A stretch of 64,000 nt of DNA. Source: Massilibacillus massiliensis. GTDB taxonomy: Bacteria > Bacillota > Negativicutes > FLKF01. The position numbers were made by a program, and so were the translations under genes. Location: contig NZ_LT575483.1 of the NCBI RefSeq assembly GCF_900086705.1, positions 1,631,534 to 1,695,533 on the forward strand, in the 5' to 3' direction. Below are positions 28,975 through 36,866 of the stretch, piece after piece (the stretch's first letter is position 1; every line of letters starts with the position of its first letter). The notes beneath the pieces were generated by a model that worked only from the letters and a program-made list of their open reading frames with translations, did not search any database and was not told where the DNA came from.

Positions 28975-29706
28975 ATGGATTTCACAAAAATAGACGATTT
29001 GCAGTCCAAACTTAAAGCAATGCGTCCGCTAAATCCAGCAGAGCTGAGTCGCCTTCGCAACGATTTTATCATTGAGAACACTTACAATTCAAATGCTATA
29101 GAAGGCAACACCTTAACCTTACGCGAAACAGCACTGATTTTACAGGAAGGTATCACAATCGCAGAAAAACCAGTCAAGGAACATTTGGAAGTGATTGGAC
29201 ATAAGGATGCATTTGAATATATTCTCACGCTTGCAGACAGCCAAACATTGCTTACAGAAAAAGTTATCCAAGTTATTCACTCACTTGTCCTGATTAGCGA
29301 TGCCTCAAGTCGCGGTATTTATCGCCGTCTTCCCGTGACAATCATGGGGGCAATGCATACCCCACCCCAACCCGATCTGATTCCTGTGCAAATGGAACAG
29401 TTGCTTGCTGACTACACTTCCAGCCAAGGTAAACATATTATTGAAACCCTCGCCGAATTTCATTTGCGTTTTGAAGGCATACACCCTTTCATTGATGGGA
29501 ACGGAAGAACAGGACGCTTAATATTGAATTTGGAACTTATTAAAGCTGGCCTGTTGCCAATCAATATAAAGTTTGCTGATCGCCGCAAATATTACGAATG
29601 CTTTGATTGTTATTATGGAGCATCAAAATCAGCAAAAACATTGATAGAATTGATTATACATTATGAAATTGAAGAAATAGAAAAATATCTAAACATTTTA
29701 ATTTGA
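28975..29706 (+). CDS. Fic-domain AMP-transferase, class II
   Basis: 243 residues. The catalytic motif HPFIDGNGRTGR is complete (about 170-181). An N-terminal inhibitory motif SNAIEGN (about 39-45, S/TxxxE-G/N) marks a class II, self-inhibited Fic protein that probably AMPylates a cytoplasmic target. The fold start NTYNSNAIEGNTLTLRETALIL is typical. Start behind AAGGGAGAAAAATTT. It stands alone on the plus strand between two copies of a terminator repeat, beside a Doc remnant, in an accessory region. The target cannot be told. Confidence 0.9.
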   Translation: MDFTKIDDLQSKLKAMRPLNPAELSRLRNDFIIENTYNSNAIEGNTLTLRETALILQEGITIAEKPVKEHLEVIGHKDAFEYILTLADSQTLLTEKVIQVIHSLVLISDASSRGIYRRLPVTIMGAMHTPPQPDLIPVQMEQLLADYTSSQGKHIIETLAEFHLRFEGIHPFIDGNGRTGRLILNLELIKAGLLPINIKFADRRKYYECFDCYYGASKSAKTLIELIIHYEIEEIEKYLNILI

Positions 29707-29846
29707 AATGAGTTGTCAGATTAAGCGGTATACATACACTTAAAATTTGTGTACGCTTTTTCGTTATATTTTTACTGTCGGAATGCGTACTTGTACAATT
29801 TAGCTGAATTTTTCTGCGACAACTATGTCAAGTTACTTTCAAAATA

Positions 29847-29907
29847 AAACTTCCTATTAGGTAGGAGCCATTTAACTGCTCACCTAATAGGAAGTTTTTC
29901 TTTTTTA
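29847..29907 (+). terminator. terminator-like repeat, copy 2
   Basis: A perfect 16-bp stem AAACTTCCTATTAGGT (29847-29862) / ACCTAATAGGAAGTTT (29882-29897) with a trailing T-rich run. Loop shares CCATTTAA and TGCTC with copy 1. It ends the Fic transcript and may also face the Doc remnant. Confidence 0.85.
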
Positions 29908-29947
29908 TCTTATAGATACTAAAATTTCATTGTCCATCCTTTTTATG

Positions 29948-30301
29948 CTAATTGATCCAATCTACGATCATAACTTCATCAAAGCTGCTATCCGCAATAC
30001 TCAATCCTAATGAAATTAATTCATCCTGGCTATACACCAGTACCATTTGATTCAGCTTAGCTAACATCAACATTACAGCAATACCAATTCGTTTATTTCC
30101 ATCAATGAATCCATGATTGTTAATCAGTGAATGTGCCATAATCGCAATTTTTTCTTCATCTGTCTTATATAAATCAATCCCGTCAAAAGTTGCCATTGCC
30201 CCAAGCCTAGCACTTTCAATCAATCCTTTATCCCGAATGCCGAGGTTTCCGCCAATTTTGACAATTAATGTTCATGCAATGATCAACATTAATATTTTCA
30301 T
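29948..30301 (-). pseudogene. doc: Doc-family (death-on-curing) toxin with an early stop
   Basis: One reading frame from an ATG at 30301 to 29948 (118 codons) is interrupted by TGA at codon 10 (30272-30274). After it the frame continues as a good Doc protein: KIGGNLGIRDKGLIESAR, then the Fic/Doc motif HGFIDGNKRIG at about codon 63. The stop falls where Doc proteins have an IHExLI helix, and CATGAA is still present one frame away, so two compensating small indels would explain it. The ATG overlaps the antitoxin stop (TAATG), as in working modules. A shortened protein from an internal start is possible but would lack the first helix. Confidence 0.75.
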
Positions 30302-30435
30302 TATTGTGCTAACTCCAAAAATGCTTCTTTATTTTCTTCTATAACATTATCCATCATTTGTTCTATTTCTTTACGCTGTTTTTTATCCTCGGGTAACGAT
30401 TGAAAGTCCTGTAATAAATTTTCTACTAATACCAT
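30301..30435 (-). CDS. small antitoxin-like protein upstream of Doc
   Basis: 44 residues, too short for most gene finders. The ATG at 30435 follows GGAGGGGTAAAA. It is very acidic/basic and helical (DFQSLPEDKKQRKEIEQMM, then IEENKEAFLELAQ). The stop TAA overlaps the doc start (TAATG), the classical antitoxin-toxin coupling. I do not recognise a Phd DNA-binding domain; it may be a short antitoxin tail whose C-terminus neutralises the toxin. With the toxin broken, its role is uncertain. Confidence 0.6.
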   Translation of the reverse strand: MVLVENLLQDFQSLPEDKKQRKEIEQMMDNVIEENKEAFLELAQ

Positions 30436-30563
30436 TTTTACCCCTCCAGCATTACTTGTATTATATCCTAAAAATCAACCAATGAACATATAGCACTAAA
30501 ATTCATACGTCCAATAAAAAAACACTTATATTTTTATTTCCGCACCATCAATCAACAACTTCT

Positions 30564-30635
30564 CTACACGCCTACATAAAAACCATATTCAGACACGGAA
30601 TTACTTGTCAAATTATCAACTAAGTGAAAAAGATC
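30564..30635 (-). pseudogene. C-terminal remnant of a paralogue of the 27768-28160 gene
   Basis: Read on the minus strand, the frame gives DLFHLVDNLTSNSVSEYGFY and then VGV-stop, clearly alike to DLIEKLEDYDYLTNDSAYRY followed by GFYAGLE of the intact gene 2.5 kb away. Only the last 24 or so codons can be matched; nothing upstream continues the similarity. Confidence 0.6.
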
Positions 30636-30716
30636 ATAAAGAAAAAATTTGCGAAGATAAAAACTTTCTATTGTAACACCTACACCAATTATAACTAATT
30701 TTTCTTTTTCTACAAT

Positions 30717-30744
30717 AAAAAAGAGTGAAGGTTACTCTCCACTC
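30717..30744 (-). terminator. terminator of the collar-protein operon
   Basis: GAGTGGAG / CTTCACTC stem with loop AGTAAC and a TTTTTT run on the minus strand, after the last tail-collar gene. Confidence 0.75.
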
Positions 30745-30754
30745 ATAAGGATAA

Positions 30755-31348
30755 TTAATACTTAATACAAGCTAATAATGCTACGTTACGAGGGCGGATA
30801 GAGCGAAGATAATCACTTGAAAGATTATCAACTGCAGTTGAATTATTCCACTGCCCTAATACAGCTGATTTATTTTCAGCAGCTTCATAACCGAATTTTG
30901 CTAAATCATTGTTTTTCCAGTCTATTGATCCCAAAACATGTTGCTGATCATCATCAACAAGTACTTGTGTTGAAATTTGATTACTTCCAAACTCTCTACT
31001 AACGTCTACCCCACGTCGATCATCAAATCCACGAACGAATTCGCCACGCAAATCAGGTAAATTAAACGTAGAGTTACCGTCGCCTTCACCAAAAATTATG
31101 CCTATCGCACTAAATAAATCTGCATAATCTGCTCTGGAAATTGCTGAACCATCAGCCCTCAACCAACCTTTCGGTGCACTTGCCATCGCAAAATATTGCA
31201 CAGCGCCTGCTGGCAAATTACACGGCATTTCCGGGATTACACTCTTATGAAACTTTCCGTTACACCCCAGCATCGCTAATTTTCCCGTATCCTCTTCACC
31301 ATGAGATACTACAATAATTTCTTCATTTACGTTTACTGTTCTTGCCAT
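30755..31348 (-). CDS. phage tail collar domain protein (third in tandem)
   Basis: 197 residues. The collar domain is plain: PAGAVQYFAMASAPKGWLRA, then DGSAISRADYADLFSAIGIIFGEGDGNSTFNLPDLRGEFVRGFD. It ends RPRNVALLACIKY, a C-terminus shared by all three tandem genes. Such microcystin-dependent-protein-like proteins act as phage tail-fibre or surface adhesin parts. The N-terminal half (DTGKLAMLGCNGKFHKSVIP) is different from its neighbours. No other phage gene lies near. Start behind AGGAGGAATTTTATT, a spacer identical to that before the next gene. Confidence 0.85.
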   Translation of the reverse strand: MARTVNVNEEIIVVSHGEEDTGKLAMLGCNGKFHKSVIPEMPCNLPAGAVQYFAMASAPKGWLRADGSAISRADYADLFSAIGIIFGEGDGNSTFNLPDLRGEFVRGFDDRRGVDVSREFGSNQISTQVLVDDDQQHVLGSIDWKNNDLAKFGYEAAENKSAVLGQWNNSTAVDNLSSDYLRSIRPRNVALLACIKY

Positions 31349-31367
31349 AATAAAATTCCTCCTAAAA

Positions 31368-32177
31368 TTAATATTTAATACAAGCTAATAATGCTACATT
31401 ACGCGGGCGAGTAATACCGAAGTTGTATTTAAAAGGATTCTCTATTACCGATTGATAAGAAGTAGCTGGATTATAAAGCGCATTATTTAAACCATCATAT
31501 TCGGAAATCGATACAGGATTATCTAGACCAACACGTTGGTTCATTATTACATTAGTAGTATCGTCTGCGCTTATAAAGCTAGTAATGGTTAATTGGGAAA
31601 GGCTTGGATCATTTACAGATAATGATCCCTTCTGCGCACTACCAAATAAACGTCCTGTATCAACCTCGCGTCCATCATCAAATCCACGAACAAACTCACC
31701 GCGTAAATCTGGTAAATTAAAAGTAGTACTACCATCACCAGCACCAAAAATAGTACCTACTGCAGTAAATAAATTAGCATAGACAGTTCTAGAAACTGCT
31801 GAGCCGTCGGCTTTTAACCAACCTTCTGGAGCTATTTTACGTGCAAAATACTCAACCGCCCCTGTGGGAACCGCATAAATAGAACAAGCTGAAATAATAT
31901 CATTGACAGTTTTTCCTTCGATAGTATTTGCATTATCCGCACTAAGTACATCTACTTGAATAGCTACATCTTTCGATCCGTCAAAGCTTGTACTCCCCGT
32001 TGCATCTCCTTCTAAAGAGATTTTTCTTGCGGTTGTCAATTTGTCTGCAGTTTCTGCAACAACAGCAGTCGCAGCGTCTACAATCTTGTCCTCTTTTAAG
32101 GCTCTAAGATTTTCTCTGATATCTTCCCTTGATACTTTAATATCAATATCCTCTGGTAAATCTGAATTGTAAGACAT
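31368..32177 (-). CDS. phage tail collar domain protein (second in tandem)
   Basis: 269 residues, the longest of the three. The N-terminal part is a helical and beta segment (DIKVSREDIRENLRALKEDK, TARKISLEGDATGSTSFDGSKD) resembling tail-fibre shaft repeats. The collar domain follows (PTGAVEYFARKIAPEGWLKA ... FNLPDLRGEFVRGFDDGREVDTGR), and the C-terminus is again RPRNVALLACIKY. Same AGGAGGAATTTTATT start region as the next gene. Its shaft-like N-terminus suggests a fibre that extends from a particle or the cell surface. Confidence 0.85.
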   Translation of the reverse strand: MSYNSDLPEDIDIKVSREDIRENLRALKEDKIVDAATAVVAETADKLTTARKISLEGDATGSTSFDGSKDVAIQVDVLSADNANTIEGKTVNDIISACSIYAVPTGAVEYFARKIAPEGWLKADGSAVSRTVYANLFTAVGTIFGAGDGSTTFNLPDLRGEFVRGFDDGREVDTGRLFGSAQKGSLSVNDPSLSQLTITSFISADDTTNVIMNQRVGLDNPVSISEYDGLNNALYNPATSYQSVIENPFKYNFGITRPRNVALLACIKY

Positions 32178-32196
32178 AATAAAATTCCTCCTAAAA

Positions 32197-32676
32197 TTAA
32201 TATTTAATACAAGCTAATAATGCTACGTTACGCGGGCGGGTTTCTTTATCACCATATTCAAATGTAGTCACAGGTAAAGCTTCACCATCAGGCGTGACAC
32301 CATATTCATTCGAATATGTTTTCCCCCAAAGACCTAGGTCTTTAAAAACAATGTCATTCCCTGCGATCCCCGTTTCTGTTCTTAATTTATGAGAATGTTT
32401 TTGAATAGCATCAAATTGAGAAGAGCCAAATACCCGATCATTATCTATTCCGCGCCCTTCATCAAGTCCACGAATAAATTCACCACGCAGATCAGGTAAA
32501 TTAAACGTAGTTTTATCATCACCTGTCCCAAAAGAAGTACCCACCATATTATACAAATCAGCAAACACATCTCTCGATACTTCGCGACCATCGCACAATA
32601 ACCAACCTTCTGGTGGGAACTGCCTTGCAAAATAGTTAACTGTTCCTACTGGATTTTTTTCGTTACAACAACACAT
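32197..32676 (-). CDS. phage tail collar domain protein (first in tandem)
   Basis: 159 residues, starting MCCCNEKNPVGTVNYFARQF with three Cys at the N-terminus, then the collar domain (GWLLCDGREVSRDVFADLYN, GTGDDKTTFNLPDLRGEFIRG) and the shared RPRNVALLACIKY end. The start is behind AGGAGGAATTTTTT. First gene of the three-gene minus-strand unit. An orphan cluster of tail-collar proteins with no capsid, terminase or lysis genes suggests a domesticated surface or injection-like structure, or a prophage remnant. Confidence 0.85.
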   Translation of the reverse strand: MCCCNEKNPVGTVNYFARQFPPEGWLLCDGREVSRDVFADLYNMVGTSFGTGDDKTTFNLPDLRGEFIRGLDEGRGIDNDRVFGSSQFDAIQKHSHKLRTETGIAGNDIVFKDLGLWGKTYSNEYGVTPDGEALPVTTFEYGDKETRPRNVALLACIKY

Positions 32677-32688
32677 AAAAAATTCCTC

Positions 32689-32802
32689 CTAATTTTTCAT
32701 TAAGGCCCAATATATACTAAATCCTCTTCTTTCTAATCTATTTTGTTTCGTATATCGGGCCTCACCTACATACATTCCTTTAAGATCTGTTTTTAAACAC
32801 AT
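32689..32802 (-). CDS. possible short leader ORF of the collar operon
   Basis: A 37-codon frame ending just before the ribosome site of the first collar gene. The peptide is basic (starts MCLKTDLKGMYVGEARYTKQ). No ribosome site is visible, and the frame overlaps a stem AGGCCC 32703-32708 / GGGCCT 32757-32762. It may be chance; if real it could be a leader peptide. Confidence 0.2.
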   Translation of the reverse strand: MCLKTDLKGMYVGEARYTKQNRLERRGFSIYWALMKN

Positions 32803-33229
32803 AATTTAAATTTATTTTTATTTATCGATAATTTCTAACCATCACCAGCCAAAGGATTATACATAAAGTTAGCTTTTAACAACGTTTGCATCATATCACG
32901 ATGTTTGTATGTCCGGGTGGTTTTCGAAACGTGACAAAACGTCTGTCAGAAAACCTTATCAACAGTGCATGTTTGGTCGTCATTATTTCTGCAGTTTTTA
33001 TTACAGTCTACGCACATTGCGACATTCCATTTAGGCATAAAAAAACGCCCCGAAGGGCGTATGATTAGTCTGTTATTAATTTAAATTTCTGTTTTGATTA
33101 ATTCATTTTTTATCCATGCCGTGTATTTATCAAATAAGTATCAAAGACCTGAAGATGATATAACAGCAACAAAACCACAATTTGCACTATTAATTAAACA
33201 TAGAATATTTAACGCTGGTAAGTTTATTG
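32803..33229. other. intergenic region left of array 3
   Basis: No well-supported gene. A 60-codon plus-strand frame with one hydrophobic helix exists (32886-33068) but has no ribosome site and runs through a minus-strand terminator at 33034-33060. Otherwise featureless. Confidence 0.4.
33034..33060 (-). terminator. minus-strand terminator after small ORF
   Basis: ACGCCC (33045-33050) pairs with GGGCGT (33055-33060) around CGAA, a stable UUCG-type loop on the minus strand, followed there by TTTTTTT. Confidence 0.8.
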
Positions 33230-33352
33230 TCAGAAACTACTCCAAATTCGTTTTTGGCAACTATCCGGAATTGCCGGATAGTTCAACTGTGCATGTATGT
33301 ATAAAATCAACAAAACTGTCAATACTATAAATGACCGATAAATGTTTTTCAT
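33230..33352 (-). CDS. small hydrophobic peptide (40 aa) beside array 3
   Basis: A 40-codon ORF starting MKNIYRSFIVLTVLLILYIH, one membrane helix or signal anchor, then a short polar tail (QLNYPAIPDSCQKRIWSSF). GAAGGA lies 10 nt before the ATG. A 10-bp perfect inverted repeat AACTATCCGG / CCGGATAGTT (about 33249-33273) lies in its coding region. A minus-strand terminator follows at 33034-33060. A competing 78-codon plus-strand frame (33094-33330) overlaps it and ends near a plus-strand terminator; it has no ribosome site. Family not recognised. Confidence 0.4.
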   Translation of the reverse strand: MKNIYRSFIVLTVLLILYIHAQLNYPAIPDSCQKRIWSSF

Positions 33353-33376
33353 AAAATCTCATTCCTTCTCTTACAT

Positions 33377-33410
33377 AAGACCGCTCATTGTAGCGGTCTT
33401 ATTTTTATTT
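33377..33410 (+). terminator. plus-strand terminator
   Basis: AAGACCGCT / AGCGGTCTT with loop CATTGT and ATTTTTATTT after it. No plus-strand gene is firmly placed before it, so it suggests an unannotated transcript. Confidence 0.75.
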
Positions 33411-33439
33411 ATCCGGTCTTTTTCATTTATTACTTCTAT

Positions 33440-35357
33440 TAGCATCAATCAGCATATATAAATTCGAAGTTTTCAGTTTCATATTTTCAAAAGATTTCTC
33501 GCCGACATTTACATTTCATTATGAGTCAATTCGAAGTTTACAATGATGTGTTGCTAGAACTTGAACATGCGCGCATTTACATTTCATTATGAGTCAATTC
33601 GAAGTGTTTTGGAGTAAAATAGTATCTTTATGTGAAAAAAATTTACATTTCATTATGAGTCAATTCGAAGTTTAGATAACTTAATCGAAAATGCATGTGA
33701 ACATAGATTTACATTTCATTATGAGTCAATTCGAAGTCTTATCATGATATGTATTTGAGGGAAGGGGCATAAAAATTTACATTTCATTATGAGTCAATTC
33801 GAAGTCTCATCTAAAAGCTGCTGACCACCTTTATTACCATTATTTACATTTCATTATGAGTCAATTCGAAGTAACAAAAGAAAAGGCTGAATAAGCCTTA
33901 TTTTTATGATTTACATTTCATTATGAGTCAATTCGAAGTTTCTAAGCTTTCGATATTATTGTACAAAATTTTGTACATTTACATTTCATTATGAGTCAAT
34001 TCGAAGTCGCGAAGAATAATTATATATTTAGTCGAGTGATGTGAATTTACATTTCATTATGAGTCAATTCGAAGTTTAAGTACAAAAAAGAATTAATTCA
34101 AAGCAAAAAGAATTTACATTTCATTATGAGTCAATTCGAAGTGCCAATGCGAAGTATATCAAGTCACAGATGCAGAGACATTTACATTTCATTATGAGTC
34201 AATTCGAAGTGAACTTTTTTTGCATCGTCAACACTCTTAATCATAGCATTTACATTTCATTATGAGTCAATTCGAAGTATATTTAAGAGGTACAACAAAC
34301 CCGGACCCGGATTCATTTACATTTCATTATGAGTCAATTCGAAGTTATTTTTATGCCCATATGCAAAGAGGGGAGGTGAAAATTTACATTTCATTATGAG
34401 TCAATTCGAAGTAAAATATCGAATCTATCGTATCAAATGCAGTGCGTGAATTTACATTTCATTATGAGTCAATTCGAAGTTTAATTTGGCTGGCATTATA
34501 AATCGAATCTTTCGTAATTTACATTTCATTATGAGTCAATTCGAAGTTCACCCCAATAATGCCACCTTCACCGTTCACAACAGAATTTACATTTCATTAT
34601 GAGTCAATTCGAAGTGATGCATTAAAAGAGTATCCATTTGTATTCCTAACACATTTACATTTCATTATGAGTCAATTCGAAGTCGGCACAAAACCTTTAG
34701 GGATCGACAGTAATAAGCCTATTTACATTTCATTATGAGTCAATTCGAAGTGCATTGATTCCTTGTTTACTTAGCAAGTCCGTTTGAAATTTACATTTCA
34801 TTATGAGTCAATTCGAAGTTAACATGCTTACATACTGAATGCTTAAGTAATCGTAAATTTACATTTCATTATGAGTCAATTCGAAGTAAGCCACAAAGAC
34901 ATCAATTGGAACGTGTGGAATAGATTTACATTTCATTATGAGTCAATTCGAAGTTCCAAATCCGCCCGTCAAACACTGTGATGGATCTATTATTTACATT
35001 TCATTATGAGTCAATTCGAAGTGTTCGGAGAATTCAAATTGAATACTATCGAAGAAGCATTTACATTTCATTATGAGTCAATTCGAAGTTGTGAGTTTCA
35101 ACAGAGTTGGCATTTGGACAACGTAATTTACATTTCATTATGAGTCAATTCGAAGTCTGCTTTTCTATGTTTCCTCCCATACTTCTCAAATGCATTTACA
35201 TTTCATTATGAGTCAATTCGAAGTATGGTCAGCTTCAACAATAATAACTAATTTTTCAGATTTACATTTCATTATGAGTCAATTCGAAGTAAAATCAATA
35301 AAAATTCAATGCGTTGCAACTGGTGCATTTACATTTCATTATGAGTCAATTCGAAGT
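33440..35357 (-). CRISPR. CRISPR array 3 (28 full repeats plus a half-degenerate terminal repeat)
   Basis: Twenty-eight 31-nt repeats from 33507 to 35357 with the GAGTCAATT variant and 34-37-nt spacers. To the left, at 33440-33470, only AAATTCGAAGT of a repeat remains at the right spacing, so this is the decayed old end. The leader is on the right and nearly identical to that of array 1. There is no cas gene beside it; it must use the cas operon 7 kb to the left. It is the longest of the three arrays. Confidence 0.98.
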
Positions 35358-35550
35358 CCGTACCTACACAACGCCTTATTTTTCAATATTAATTTCATCA
35401 TTTTCTGTCTATCTACTATTATATATCATTTTTATATAGAAATCTTCAAAATAATTTTATTTCAATCACTCGTTATCCCAATAAATATCTGCATTTGCTC
35501 AGATCTGTCGTACCCCATATAAAATTGCATTTTTATAGGTCGACAGATCA
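35358..35550 (-). promoter_or_regulatory. leader of CRISPR array 3
   Basis: Nearly identical to the array 1 leader. Inverted repeat TCTGTCGTACC (35504-35514) / GGTCGACAGAT (35538-35548), again with the CTG of the left arm 148 nt from the array and 34 nt between arm starts. Confidence 0.85.
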
Positions 35551-35632
35551 AATAACATTTTAAGATCTATTGCTTTTATCGGTTTTCCGATAATTCATAT
35601 ACGTTTCATAAAAAACTTAAATTCTAAAATGA

Positions 35633-35658
35633 AAGACACAGCATAAAAGCTGTGTCTT
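35633..35658 (-). terminator. terminator after the old-yellow-enzyme gene
   Basis: AAGACACAGC / GCTGTGTCTT stem with TTCATTTT on the minus strand. Confidence 0.85.
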
Positions 35659-35663
35659 CATTT

Positions 35664-36680
35664 TCATCTTTCAAATTTTCCACGAAGATATTGTTCTTGC
35701 CACTGGATATCTGCGTGTAATTCATGAGCGGCACGCAATGGCCAGTAAGGATCTCGGAGTAAATGCCGCCCTAAAAAAACGAAATCAATGCCTGATTTTA
35801 TTATTTGTTCCGCTTGATGTGGTTCTGTAATTAATCCACCACCAATTACAGGCAATCCGGTATGTTGTTTAATCGTTGCGGCAAAAGCAATCTGATAGCC
35901 GGGATATGCTCTGACAGGTGCTGAAATGACTGCACCGGAACTTACATGAACAATGTCGATTCCCTTTGATTTTACCAAATTAATCATAACCGCTATATCT
36001 TCCGGTCTGTTACCTGCCGGATCATATTCTTCTGCAGAAACACGAACAAATATAGGATAATCAGCGGGAACGACCTCACGTACAGCTTCTAAAACTTCAT
36101 CTAAGAAACGAGCCCTATTTTCCAGACTGCCACCATATTCATCCGTTCTTGTATTGGCTAATGGGGATAAAAACTGATTTATCAGATATCCATGTGCAGC
36201 ATGAATTTCAATTGCATCAAAACCGGCAGCTAAAGCCCGTTTTGCGGCATTTTTAAATAATAGTACAGTTTGTTTAATTTCTTCTTTTGATAATGCATGT
36301 GGCATACGATGTTCTTCACTGAAAGCGATTGCCGAAGGAGCCACTGGCTCTAAAGCAGTTACTTCACTTTTTCGTCCAGCATGATTGAGCTGTATTGCCG
36401 CTTTTACTCCATAGCTATGTATCGCTCCCACAATTTTACCCAGTCCGTCAACTTGCTGGTCGTCCCATATTCCTAAATCCCTATCAGAAATACGCCCACG
36501 TTTTTCTACACCCGTTGCCTCCACAATAATCAGTCCGGTTTGACCTGCTGCCCTTGTAGCATAATGAACAATATGCCAATCATTAACCATACCATCTTGT
36601 GCAGAATACATACACATCGGCGGCATAACAATACGATTTTTAAGCTCCAAGTTTTTAATTTTAAATGGTGAAAATAGCAT
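35664..36680 (-). CDS. namA: NADPH dehydrogenase, old yellow enzyme family (NamA/YqjM-like)
   Basis: 338 residues. FMN-dependent reductase of alpha,beta-unsaturated carbonyls. Motifs: LKNRIVMPPMCMYSAQDGMV with the Cys typical of the YqjM class, QLNHAGRKSE, the substrate His pair in AIEIHAAHGYLINQFLSP, NTRTDEYGGSLENRARF and the FMN phosphate site VIGGGLI...DFVFLGRHLLRDPYWPLRAA. Start behind AGGGAGTAATGAAAG. It stands between a CRISPR array and two binding proteins, alone in its transcript; a terminator lies on either side. Confidence 0.93.
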   Translation of the reverse strand: MLFSPFKIKNLELKNRIVMPPMCMYSAQDGMVNDWHIVHYATRAAGQTGLIIVEATGVEKRGRISDRDLGIWDDQQVDGLGKIVGAIHSYGVKAAIQLNHAGRKSEVTALEPVAPSAIAFSEEHRMPHALSKEEIKQTVLLFKNAAKRALAAGFDAIEIHAAHGYLINQFLSPLANTRTDEYGGSLENRARFLDEVLEAVREVVPADYPIFVRVSAEEYDPAGNRPEDIAVMINLVKSKGIDIVHVSSGAVISAPVRAYPGYQIAFAATIKQHTGLPVIGGGLITEPHQAEQIIKSGIDFVFLGRHLLRDPYWPLRAAHELHADIQWQEQYLRGKFER

Positions 36681-36783
36681 CTTTCATTACTCCCTTCAGC
36701 ATTGAGGATATTTACTATTATGTAGTTTCGACTATAAAACAATTGATTCCTCTATCGTATTAAATAAAATATCATAGATTATT

Positions 36784-36825
36784 AAAATAAACACAGACAA
36801 AAAAATTTATGCCTGTGTTTATTTT
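36784..36825. terminator. bidirectional terminator
   Basis: A perfect 13-bp stem AAAATAAACACAG / CTGTGTTTATTTT (36784-36796 with 36813-36825), between the binding-protein gene and namA. Confidence 0.85.
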
Positions 36826-36866
36826 GGATTTGATATGCTATATAATTTAACAATTCAAAAATATAC

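Larger units (their letters stand above)
30436..30754. other. intergenic region with a gene fragment
   Basis: No intact gene. It holds the remnant at 30564-30635 and the terminator at 30717-30744; the rest is AT-rich without recognisable structure. Confidence 0.5.

Noticed and set aside
30272-30274. TGA in doc as a recoded codon
   Set aside because: Nothing suggests recoding; compensating indels explain the stop.
32886-33068. 60-codon plus-strand frame with one hydrophobic helix
   Set aside because: No ribosome site, and its end overlaps a minus-strand terminator hairpin.
33094-33330. 78-codon plus-strand frame
   Set aside because: No ribosome site; overlaps the minus-strand 40-codon ORF that has one. 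Kept only as an alternative.
35190-35522. 110-codon plus-strand frame
   Set aside because: Covers CRISPR repeats and the leader of array 3; translated repeat sequence.
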